From assembly GCA_963978545.1 (NCBI GenBank), contig OZ021731.1, positions 26,054,093-26,118,092 on the forward strand: a stretch of DNA of 64,000 nucleotides. The letters are read 5' to 3'. Below are positions 35,801-47,800 of the stretch, one piece after another; within the stretch, counting starts at the first letter, position 1; every line of letters begins with the position of its first letter. Under the pieces are notes generated by a model, which had not been told where the DNA came from, did not search any database, and saw nothing but the letters and a program-made list of their open reading frames with translations. A program made the position numbers and the translations under genes. The stretch is from Linyphia triangularis. Its lineage: Eukaryota > Arthropoda > Arachnida > Araneae > Linyphiidae.

Positions 35801-38800
35801 CTACAGATGTAACAGATAACAGCCAGGAGTGTTTTTAAAGTTTACCGGAAGAGTGCTTCGATAGTTATTCAATGCAAGTCCAAATTTTGGCTGAAAAGGA
35901 GATATCCAATAACTGGAAGTTGGATATTTGGTGAAAAATTTCCTCAATAAATTGGTGACCCAAAATTTCAATAAAAAAAATCAATATTGCCAGAGGGGTT
36001 ATTATATGTTGACAACTTTAAAGTACACATTAGAAATTGAAAAGTTTAGTAAAAATAGCCATTTTTGTTTTATAACTATAAAATATTCTTGAGCTTGGTC
36101 CCTTTGAAATGAAGGAGGCGCAGTCAGTTTTCTAAAAAAATTACGTAGGAATTTTATGGATAATTAAAAACATTTCAGGAACATTTTAAGGATAATTCTA
36201 AAAAATTTAGGAATAATTCCAAAAATTTTAAGGATAATTTGAAACAAATTTAGGGATATTTCTTTTAAAGCCAACACAGGCTCCTAACACACACCTTCTT
36301 TTCAAAGCATGTTTCAATACCAGCAAAAAACTGCCAATTTTTGAAAAATCAAATAATTAATAATGAAAATCTCAGAAAAGATTTTCTCCTCTGGAGCATT
36401 ATCTGGGTTTCTTTGCAGATTTTGAAGAAAAATCCATAATTTTCATTTTCTTTTATGAATTATCAAAAAATGCAAGTACAATTTTAGGAAGAAACAAAAA
36501 TTTAAGGAATTTTAGGGTGAATGCGACCCCTGTGGAAATGGCAGTATGTTCTTTATGATATTCAAATTACTTTTTAAATTATGTACATTTTTAGAAAGGT
36601 ACTCACTCAGTGTTAAAAGACAACTTCTACAAACTTTAAATTCAATTTGTGAGGAACAAGTTTTTGTCAGTGTAAGATTTTTTCACCAGCGAAAACTTCA
36701 ATGTGAATCTACCAACTAATTTTTTTTTTCATGTAATGCAAACTGGAGAAAGCAGAACAATACTAGAATCTAATATATCCCAACACAATAATTACAAATT
36801 GAGTTATGATTTGGGCAATTTGATCCTAATCAATTACACATCGCCAAATAAAAAAAAAATATGTAGATTTGTTAGTTTCCTTCACACTTGTTGAATAAAA
36901 AAACACATTGCAAGTCTAGATAAAAAAGTGAGAGAATTTTCTAGCAAATGTCTACTGATTTTAAAGGAGGCCAAATTGCAGATTCTTTTATCTGTGCCCA
37001 TTGTACTACAATAAAGCAGGTGTAAAAGCAATCTTTTAGTGACAATAACTGCCACAATGCAACTTGTTTATCGGGCCTACTAAAGAGGGAACATATTAAC
37101 AATTGACAAAGGTTGGTACTGTAAAGTAACAATTATTTAACTCTTTTAGTACCGAGAGAAAACGTATGCCAGCCTGTACGAAGATAATCGGAAGAATTTG
37201 ACAAATTTACTAGAGGTTGGAAAAATGCTTATAAAAACCAAACTAAAAATGATATTTAAGAAATTGCAGCTTATTGTGGCAGCCTTGAAGCTGGCTCTAA
37301 TCCACTCCGTTCTGCCTATAGTGGACGCCTAGCTTAAAAGAAAAATTTTAGTCTCGCCGTGCCGATGCATGATGTGATACATGAGCTATCTAATAACTAT
37401 CATAAACAGATTGCGATTACAGTTCCAAGAAACAATCCCGTGTCAAGATTCTACCGTATCGCTCTATCGTATACAGTGCTTTGGCAACAACCAGCAGAAA
37501 AGATAATAAAAAGTTCAAATAAATAAATTTTTTTTAATTGCAATGCAAAGAATTTGAACCATTTATAAAGTTATTTTGAAATACAGAACACTTGTGATGC
37601 GTAATAGGCACCAACGCTTATGCAACGATATATCGTCGTTGGCACTAAAAGGGTTAGAAAGCATTAAATAAACCTAAGTAGCAAAAAAAATATTAAGTAT
37701 TGATTGTATTGTTTACCTCTCTGCAAATCAGATTGGACTCCAGATAAAGAGCTTGAGTACATACGAGTAGTTGAGGGTTGCAACAGGTGCTGGATTCTAG
37801 TGGAAAGAAACTGCTTGCTTTGATTTACAAGTTCTTCATAATTATCCACAGTGTAGGAATAACTGTCCACTTTGTGCTTCAATGAGCCCAATACCTAAAA
37901 TAAGTATTAATAATTATTAAGTTAATTTGTGTGAAGGTTTTTAAATGTGAACTTCTTTTACAAACTTCTGTTTTTTGTAGAAACTAGAATTAAAATGCTC
38001 ACTTTCAATTAACTTGTCCTAGTAAATGCAAACACTGCATTGAAAAATTTCTAGACGTCTAGGTAAAGGTTTAATAGTATGATAAAACTTTTCAAGGTAA
38101 CTTTTACTAGCGATTAAGTCAAGTTATAAAATAATGCTTAAAATGAACATAAAAAAACCTGATAAACAGGCTTAACATTTAAATTTGAGGCTTACCAACG
38201 GATATTATTCAGGGAGGATTTTGGTAAAATACCAAAAAGCTGAAAACAAAAATCCAAACATTTTATGCATAAAACACATTTTAAGCTGTACTTAAAAAAA
38301 AATCATGGTGTTTTCCATGTGCATTTATAACACTGCACCGTCTCAGTCTGTCCATGAACAAAAATAGTTCAAAATACCAGCATTTAGATGTAGGGATACA
38401 CTTTGTGCTGTCATCTAGCATGGTATAGCACCAAAGCATAAAAAAATAGTCGAAATTCCTGCGAAAGCGATGAAAACCGGCAAAAAAACATCACATTTTC
38501 AAAAGTCAAAACACTTTAAACAATTATACCATATTGACATACAGACAAATCAAATTAAACCCAGTTTTGTAAATTTTTAAGCTACATTAATATTGAAATT
38601 TCAACTATTATTTATATTTTTAAGCTTGTTCAACAAAATAAAAAGCAACAAACTATTTTACATACAATTGCAGTTAAAATAACAATTTTAAATACAAATT
38701 ATTTATAAAAATGACAATTGGGACTAATATTCAGAATATTTTTATATAATTTTTATAAAAAATTATATAAAAATTTTAGTAATTCTGCATAGATTCAAAT

Positions 38801-41800
38801 CAAATGACGAAAACGATCCTTAAAGAAGCTCTAATCACGGATACAGCGGCTATCACATTAACGGAAGCCTAGGCGTATGGCTACAAAATGGTATTACAAA
38901 TCTCAGTAATAACTGGTATCGTATTAGGGTAAACTTCGGCGAAAATGACCATCACTCTAACGAAAATATAAGCAATAGTGCTTACAATATCGGCGAAAAT
39001 CTAGGTATTGGCAAAAATGACCATCAGCACAAATCTTGATATTTACTTGATAATATTGGTGCACATTCCGGAAATATCGGATATTATTACAGTGTGGCAT
39101 TCCATTCGGCGAAAATGACTCGCACACAAACAAAAATATCAAAGTTAGAGCCAAATATACAGTAGCAACTCTCCACAATAGTATCAGCATAACACTCAAC
39201 GAAAAGTACCATCGCAACAACGTAAATCTCGGTGGTATCGCACACATAGTGGCGCAATTCATCACGGCAATATGGACATTTTTTCGGTAATATCGATGCA
39301 AATTTCAGATTCTACAACAGAGTAGCACTCAGCGAAAATGATCATCACACAAACGTAAATATCAGCATTAGTGCCAATATAAAGGAACAATTCTCAGCAA
39401 TAACACTATTATACCAACATAACACTGCACAAAAATTACCACCACAACAACCAAAATCCCAGCAATAACACACATCATAGCCACACAAATCCTGGCAGTA
39501 GCAAACATTACATCAGCGTAACAATTAGCAAAAACGATCATTAACATACCAACATAAATAAATGATATTTCTGAGGATGTCAGACTTGAAAACAAGAGCA
39601 TTATTAGTATATGCTAATTGCATGAATAAGTATGAAGGAAATTACATTTTGGGAAGAGAAAAAAATGGCACAAAAGGATAAAATTTTGGCGTAGATGAAA
39701 AAGTACAAAATGCGAATTTGAGCGCAAACCTGACTAAACAAATGCATTTCAGCAGATTTTGTATTAGGAGCAGGAGTGTGATGCAACCAATGAGTGGCAG
39801 ATTTTCCGCTCTTCCCGATTGGACGGAAGTGAAGCTGCTTCGTGTTCAGCCTTAGAAAAAAAAAAGTGATTATTTTTCCGTGGGATAGAAAAAGCGGAGG
39901 AAAAACGGATTATTTGGCAGGGATTAGAATAAAAAAAAATTTCTTTGTAAAAGCAGAATTCCGCTAAAAAGCAACAAAAACACATCCCTGGCTTAAAATT
40001 CTTAGACCCACCCCGGATCGCTTCAAAATTGACCACCAAAGAAGAGCTACAAATCGGAGTAGCCAATGAGAGAGCCTTCATTTAATAAACCTTGTGACGT
40101 CTTCCCTAACGTAAAAAGAGAAAGCAAAGCAGATATCCCAGTGAAGTTGCATTCAGGATTTGGTCTTAGAAAAACGGTATTCTTTTTCTGTGGAATAGAA
40201 AAAGCGGGGGGAGGGGGGAACGGATTATTTTTTCAGGAGTTAAAAAAGCGTAACTTTCTTTGAAAAAGCAGACTTCTTTCTTTTCTAAAAAATTAAAAAA
40301 GAAGAATTTCACCACAAAGTAGAAAAAACTCATCCTTGATTATTGAAGAGCATGATATTTTTGTATGTCTAATAAAACTGATAGTAATGAAATACTGGCA
40401 TTTGACTAACAAAATTTGGTGCACTCCAACTTTGCTGACTTTCATTAATGTAGTTGCATTAGTTCTCAATACAGTAAAATAATTTAAAGACAGAAAATAT
40501 ATTATTTAACACCTACCTGAAACAGAGATCGCACAGTAGGTTGGAAAACCAAGGACGGGTTAAGAAGAAACGACCTGAGAAGTGGTTGAGGATAGCAAGC
40601 CAAACGCGAAATGATGCCAGTTAAGTGCAAGTTAGTGTATACATCATTTTGCATCATCATCTCTAGTCTTGTTAGTATGATACTTAGAAAGGGGCCTATA
40701 TTTGGTGTGCTGAAGGACTCCCAACTGCCTGGAGAAGCAGGGCTGTTGCTTTTTGTACTTGCCTCCGAAACAGAGGAACTCGTCTTTAAGTCACTTTTTG
40801 GAGGGCATGAGGGTATGGATATAAAAAGGGAGTCTTTGTGATCACTAGGTTTGGCACTGTGGACATTCAGTAGAGCAACGTCTGAATCCTTCTCGGAAAT
40901 GCAGCTGTCACGCGACTCAAAAACACCAGAGTCAGCATTTGAACACTCATCTTTCGAATCCATGTGCTCAGAGTAATTTATTTGTATTCTGTCTTCTTTT
41001 CCAACGATGCTCAACTCTGTGAAGTACTCATCGACAGTCCTCAATATTTCCTCGACGTCCCCAGTTGGTGATGGACTGTCTGTAGAACAAACCAAGCTCC
41101 AGAATTCATTGTCGTCATCAGCGTTCACTATTTGTTGGAGAACGTCCCCAGATATTATCTCATTGCGTTTGTTAAGGCTTTTTATAACATAATCATCTGA
41201 AACACTCTTGATGTTCTTTGGTCTTTCTTGCTTCAGACTGTCTTGGAGAACAGCCAAGTTCTCCGTGGACAACTCAAGAACACTGCTCATCGAGTTCTGA
41301 CCTGCTCGATGGAGCAAAGAGTCTGATTCATCCTCTGATTGCCTCTTCTGATCTTGGAACAGCTTAAGCTTATCTACTTGCTCGCTATTGTTGAAATTCT
41401 CTGTCTCTTTGCTTTCAGAGTCAATGACAGCATTAGGTCCTGGATCTATACCATCATATGTAGCAGACCAGCACCTGCAAGCGAGGGTACACAACCTGAC
41501 ATTTCGATGGGCATCCCTCAAGTAGTCCATGTAACTGGATGGTTGGACTTCTGACACATTCACATACCACTCTGTACCATGATGTAGCATCTGGGTTTGC
41601 AGTCTCTCGTATTCACCAAAAGCGAAGCTGGATGTGGACGGCGATCTCTGGTGGCGCTTGATGCGGAGACTGCCGCCTCGACTAATGGGCGGCATGGTCT
41701 GCAGGCTGCTGAATCCCATAGTGGATGACATGGGGGTACTTTGGCTTGAGGTGAGAGAGGAATATCCATTGCTCTGGAGGACTGACGAGGCAGGAATGAG

Positions 41801-44800
41801 GGACAGGAATTTGTCAGCGGCTTGATTGTACAGGTCCATGTCTCTCACCCTGCTTCGCTGGCTCACCATCACATGAGTGCAGGGTATGAGATATCTATAG
41901 AACAAAACATTTTGCATGTAAGCGAAGAGTTGTAATGAAGTATACAATATTTTGCCAGAAGAACAGACTTATTTAAGACACATTTGGTTACTAGTTAATA
42001 CACTTTCATGTAGTTAGCTATTAAGATTTTAACAAACTGTAATGTAATTGACAACCAAAAACTGTAAAAAAAAATAAAAAATTAAAACTGTTTTATTTGA
42101 AATTTCTTGTGTGTAATTAATACAATTAATTTTTAGGCATTGAGATGCACATTGTTATTGTAACTCTATAAAATGGGGAAAAAAGCTTAAATCTTTCAGC
42201 GCCTCTATGTAAAGAATGTATTTTAAAATTATGACTGCATAGATTTTATATCCTTTTCTTAAAAATCGTTTTATGTAACCAGTCATTAAATGTGTCCATA
42301 ACTGTTACAAATTATTAAGAAAATTGTATAGTTAATCAGGATGATTAGCTTCAATCAATATTCAATTTTACCTGTATACAAATAGAAATTTTCTACTAAC
42401 CTGAGCACCAATTCAAATAAAACGTCTTCACAATTTAAATCTAACAAGCTTTTGAACAGTGCCATAGTAACCAGACAGAGCTAGAGAAAAACAAACACTT
42501 GATTATGAAAAATCCATACATTTTAACATTTGTATTTAAATACATTTTGGTGACAATAGAGCCTCCAAAATGTTCAAGTAAATTCAAAACAGTTTTATTA
42601 GAGGAAATTACTAGAGATCACCATGCTTTATTTAAGCAGATTGTAAGGATTTGTTCTCAATTTAATTCAAACAGAAATGAAGCTGCAATTTTGTATATTT
42701 TTAAACTGAAGTGAAACAAGACCATATATATTTAAATTATATAGGAATATATTTAAAAATTCTTTATATTAAAATTGAAACTGACAAGGAACAAATATAT
42801 GAAAATATATTAGCTCTCTTAAAACAAGCAATCAAAGATGGATACTCAGAGGAGTTCCTCAATGCCGTTTTCAATAAATTCATTGTTTTCTAAAATATTT
42901 TCAAACACTCACTTTTCCACAAATTGGATTAAAAAAACAAAAAGAAAACATGTATCGGTACTTCAATGGATTTTATAGTATTCAACTGATACATACATTT
43001 GATACATTTTGATATTAAAATAGGGAAATAGTTATTCTGTATACTTGTGAAAGTTGGAAATAGTTTTTACACTTTAGTATCGAAATTTGGAATTTAATTT
43101 TATATTGCAAAAATTTTCTTTTTATATTTATTTGTTTTCAGAAACATTCACTCATTTGCTTTATTCTTTTTAAACTTATTGCCAGGTTGTGATCTTTTCT
43201 TAGCCATGGAGAGTGCATTAAAACACTTTCAACCAGACATTTGCTCACAAGACAGAAAAGTAAATTTATACTGAATACTTTCATGGTCCATGTTAGTTTC
43301 GTTCACATAAATTTGCTTCAACATATTGTTTCCTCCTTTATTCGGTGTTTCTTTGGTTAGCTTGTTGCAAGGAGGATGTTTTCAGAAGTATTTAAATTTT
43401 TACTTGCGCATTATTTTACCTTATTTATATAATAATAAGACAACAGTAAAATATTTATGTGATAATCGAAAACTTTTACCAGATTTGCTTTAAACAGGAA
43501 ACTGACTGAAATCACAGAATGAAAATCAATGACTTTTCAAGGACTTTTAAGAACCTAAATAATATTTTTAAGGACCTTTGAATTTTTTTTCATGCATCAG
43601 GTCTTTAATGTGTGGCTTTACAGATGCTTTGTCCAGAGCATTAATATCAAAATCTTTCATGCACACTTTGCCTTATAAACATACTTTGATGACGGTCTTT
43701 GATGTTTTGGCTTGTAAAACATAAACACTAATCTCACATGCTTGTCTCGCAGAGTACAGTGTGTAACTAAAACCATTCGATTTCCACTCCACCAACCAGC
43801 AAATACGAACCAAACGATGCACAAGTTGATGCATGTGTAACTCAAATATGCCAGAAAATTTTGGTGAGGTGTGGATAAGCGATAAAATATTAAAGACTTT
43901 TAAGGGGGTATGGTACCAAAATTTCTTCAAAAATCCCAATTTTTTTTTTCTGATTTTAAAAAATAGTTCATACATTCCTGAAGAGAATGATGTTTTTATC
44001 TTATTCCTCCGGTGATTAGAACACCACAAAATTACCTGTGATTTAAACATCACTAATGGGCGTAACACCTTGAAGCGTCTGCTTAAAGTGCGTTTTTCGA
44101 GCACTAGTATTTTTCACAGATGTTGCATATTCAAATCGATATATCTCCAGAACCATTAACAATTGGCTATTCAAATTTTTGGAGCATTTAATTTATATAG
44201 TTTTAAATATTTTGTCTTCGCAGAATTTTATTTTTTTAATTCTGTTTTAAAATATAATTTTTAGCGTAAAAGATAACATAAAAAAAAAGCAAAAATTTCA
44301 ATATTTTAACTTTGAGAATTTTTCTAATTTTTTTTTAGTTCACCTATCAAAATTCTGTGAAGACAAAATTTTCTTTATATAATTATGTATTACAGAAAGC
44401 TTTCACTTTGAAATTTTTTTATTTTTTCTTGACTTATATCAAAATACGCAAACATCAATTATTATGGATTTTTCTTGGTTTTAAATTTTTTTTAAATAAC
44501 AAAACACAATATTTAAAAAAACACTTTCTCGAAGATAGATAAATAGTATCTCATACATAAAATAAATTTTTGACGTAACAATGTACATAAATAAAGTTTT
44601 TTTTATTTTCGGTACCGCACCCCCTTAAGGACCTCCAAACATTTTCAAGTAACTTTAGGTACTTTTAAGGCCTGGAAAACACAGGGCGGCCACAAAATTC
44701 AGGAAAAAAAAGTTCCCCGATAATTCCCTGCCAGATTTCTAAAAAATTCCCTAATTTTACGGTAAACTTTTTTTCAATTTCCTCCAATTTTTCCAGACGT

Positions 44801-47800
44801 ACAGACCACCTGATGAAATAGAACATGTATGCTAAGGAGACAACAGGCCAATTTTTTAAAAATAGTTTTGGTGTTAATGAAAAGTTTAAATTATTCTGCA
44901 ACATTAAACTTTTAATGATTACCACAACAAATCTTTGAGTAAATGGTGTCAAAGTACAGAAGGGGAAAACATGCCTGAAAAATTTCCCCGATTTTCGTGA
45001 AATTTTAAAAAGTTCCCTAACATTTCCCATTTTTTTTCAGAATCAGAATGCTCCCTGACATTTCCCCAATTTCCAGGTTCTGTGGCCACTCTGGAAACAA
45101 GTTAAAAGTATTAAGGACTTTTAAGAATCATGGGAACCCTGTTTATACTACAGTTTTATCAAAATCAAATAAATTCAGTTTTAATAAAAGTGCAAATTCT
45201 TAACAAACATACTATCTTCAAAATAAGATAAACTTAGTTTACAAGATATATAGTATTGTAAAACATTAGAAAACCTTTTTATGATAACATTTAATACATA
45301 TACTAACTCTGCTTTGTGCTCCAAGTCGATCAACTAATGAGTTTAAAATACGGTGCCCATCGTATGAGGATGTCAAAATAAACTTCAAAAACATTTGTAA
45401 TAGTATTGGCTCAGTAATTGTACGTAAGAAAAGTTCCAGATAAGCAGTTGTAGTCACAATTTCTTCCACAGTATTCTGAAATTGCATAGATAACGAAAGT
45501 CTTAAAATTTTATAAATAAAAATCAGCGAATGAAAAACTATTTTAAATTGTTTTCAGCATTAGCCCTCAACCAGTAATAGACAGTTTATAAAATTTAACT
45601 ATGTGTTATCCTACTTTTCTTTTTGGAAACACATCTGAATACATAAACTTGTGTGATTGTTTCTAATAATAATAATAACTGATGAAAGATAAACAAGTAA
45701 TAAATCAATCAGTTATTGATTATATCAAATAACTATTTACTATTAAAAAATCATATAAATATACAATTATACGGATTCACATTTGCAAATGTATTTTGTA
45801 CAACATAAAAGATTGAAAACAATGAAAATGATATTTTCAATTAACATGATCATTGTACATAAGCATTCATTTAAGGGTTATGATACAAACTGTTAAAAAG
45901 AACATGCTTATGCGACAGTTAATATGCATTGCATTAAGTCGTTTTAAATTAAGATTTGCACACAAATTGAGTTCAGAAATAGAAAGGTGTTAAAAGCTTC
46001 ATGTTAGATAATGATAGTTAATGAGTAACTGTTTTAAAATCAAAAAGACAAAAACTCAGTACTCGTAACCATACGAGTAAATTGCATAATTATGTGTAAC
46101 AGTTGTTTTTGCTCATTGTGGCAGCTTTCAAAAGGGTGCTTGTGAACATTTTTTTAAACAAGCATTCAAACAGCAAAAATAAAAAAGCGGCATAATGCAT
46201 AAAAAGAAGCATAAAAATAACTGCAGGGAAGAGTTGATCAAACTGTACCGAGAATGACAATCCCTAAAAAACCCAAAACAGGTACTTACATATTAAAAAA
46301 TATTCACTATCTAGTATGCAAAGTAATTTCAAGACGATGAAAAGAGCATTTTTTCGTAATTTTAACACTTTTAATTCTACTCTACCTAAGCATTTTTATC
46401 ATGCAATTAATAAGAACAAATTATTGTATATTTGAAGTTCTTGTCTAAAAACTCATTCTATTTGAAATTTTCAACATTTATTTAAAAATACAGTGCAGAG
46501 TTATTACATAATTCCTTACGAATGATAAGGTGGCTGGCTACATTAGGTTTTCTTTGCGAAGCGCAAAACGAGGGGCATACTATGCCAAAACCAAAAAAGA
46601 AACATCTCCAAACAAAACTTATAATTTTGAATTCGGTAGTTTAAAAGGTTGATAGCTGAGCTGCTTCACTCTACATGACCACATGAAATACAAATGAAAA
46701 AAGAACCTACAATATTATGATTTTTTTAAAAACATTTTTGTGACAATTGTAGAAAACAAATTTTTCAATGGAAACTGCTTTATGCATGTGTCCCACATTC
46801 ACAAAAAACTTAATTACAGATCCAATGGTCAACACTGACCCATATACGAGACTTGAACATCGTAAGTCAATCTGTTCAGGAGTTAAGTTGACCACTGACA
46901 CACAAATGTTTTCTAGCTCACATTTTGCCCTCAGGACATACCAAAATGTATAAAAATGTAGGATTTTTTTTTTTTACTGAATACAATACTATCATTACTT
47001 TAGATTAGCATGTGTAATTGAAAGTAATACTACACCTGAATAAAAACTAAAATTGCTGAAATAAAATAAAAACAATATACTAATGTGAAATTAACACATA
47101 CTAAAGTACATTATATTTTTCTTTCAACACAATAAAAACATATTAGCAAATTTTTACTGAATTATAAAACATCAGACACAGCATCTACATATAAAAAACA
47201 ATCTATAAATCTACAAATAAATAACTAAAGAAACTAATAGTGTGAGGTTAATGAAAATTACTGGCACGGAAAATTAGTTCTAGTTCTTCCATAGCGAGAG
47301 TCCATGCAACAGGCCAGGCATGCTTCAATCAACATGCAATGGATGAAAGAATCGGATGCTAGGAAATTAATGTTAATTGAAGGAATGCGTGGCAACAATC
47401 CTGCCAAATCCAAAAGCCACAATGAGGAAGAACAACTGCGTACTGACCAAATACTTTGAAGTGTTTTCTAGCCTGATGACAGGCACTGCTACGGCTTCCT
47501 GGTATCCATGGTTACCCGACACAAACAATGCAGCAACGAGTAGGAAATAGAGGAGAAATAGGGTGCAATTATATTAATACTTGTGTTGGAGGGCATTTAA
47601 TAATTAAATATAAAAAAGTTACATTAAAATAATCAATAAGGGTGTCCAAGTAGAAAACATTTTTCATTTTCCAAAGAATTATTGGTCACCTCTACTTTTA
47701 AAATAATGTAAATTATTACAAAGTTTACTTAACATAAAATAATCTTAATCCTTTTCTAAATTTTCAAACAAACCTTATTGATTACTGATTAAATTAAATC

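Larger units (their letters stand above)
37895..40516. other. FHIP1 intron 9
   Basis: Holds a degenerate tandem-repeat field (38830-39600) and a diverged direct duplication (39783-40280). No exon recognised. Confidence 0.85.
43494..45141 (-). mobile_element. CAGGGTTCCCAC-family element interrupted by two other elements
   Basis: Left end decayed (CAGGAAACTG...AAATCACAGAATGAAAATCA, matching the 60887 copy after its first bases), right end ATGGGAACCCTG. Removing the inserts at 43904-44624 and 44682-45093 leaves about 510 bases collinear with the 427-bp copy at 60887-61313. Confidence 0.75.
42481..45307. other. FHIP1 intron 7
   Basis: Contains the triple-nested repeat at 43494-45141. A 60-codon frame at 42711-42893 lacks recognised motifs. 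Confidence 0.9.

Noticed and set aside
38957..39601. Minus-strand proteins of 114 and 77 codons
   Set aside because: They follow a degenerate tandem repeat and show no domain.
40611..41825. Several frames overlapping 40517-41894
   Set aside because: Antisense or out-of-frame shadows of FHIP1 exon 9.
41895..41947. ATG at 41947 as start of a separate protein
   Set aside because: It is intronic; the acceptor at 41895-41896 and continuity with exon 8 (Arg split AG|A) show exon 9 is internal.
42711..42893. Possible reverse-transcriptase remnant (60 codons)
   Set aside because: The DGYSEEFLNAVFNK stretch loosely recalls retroelement proteins, but no catalytic motif or neighbouring homology supports it.
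43673..45030. Minus-strand frames of 143 and 121 codons
   Set aside because: They run through nested transposable elements and recur in part in other repeat copies.
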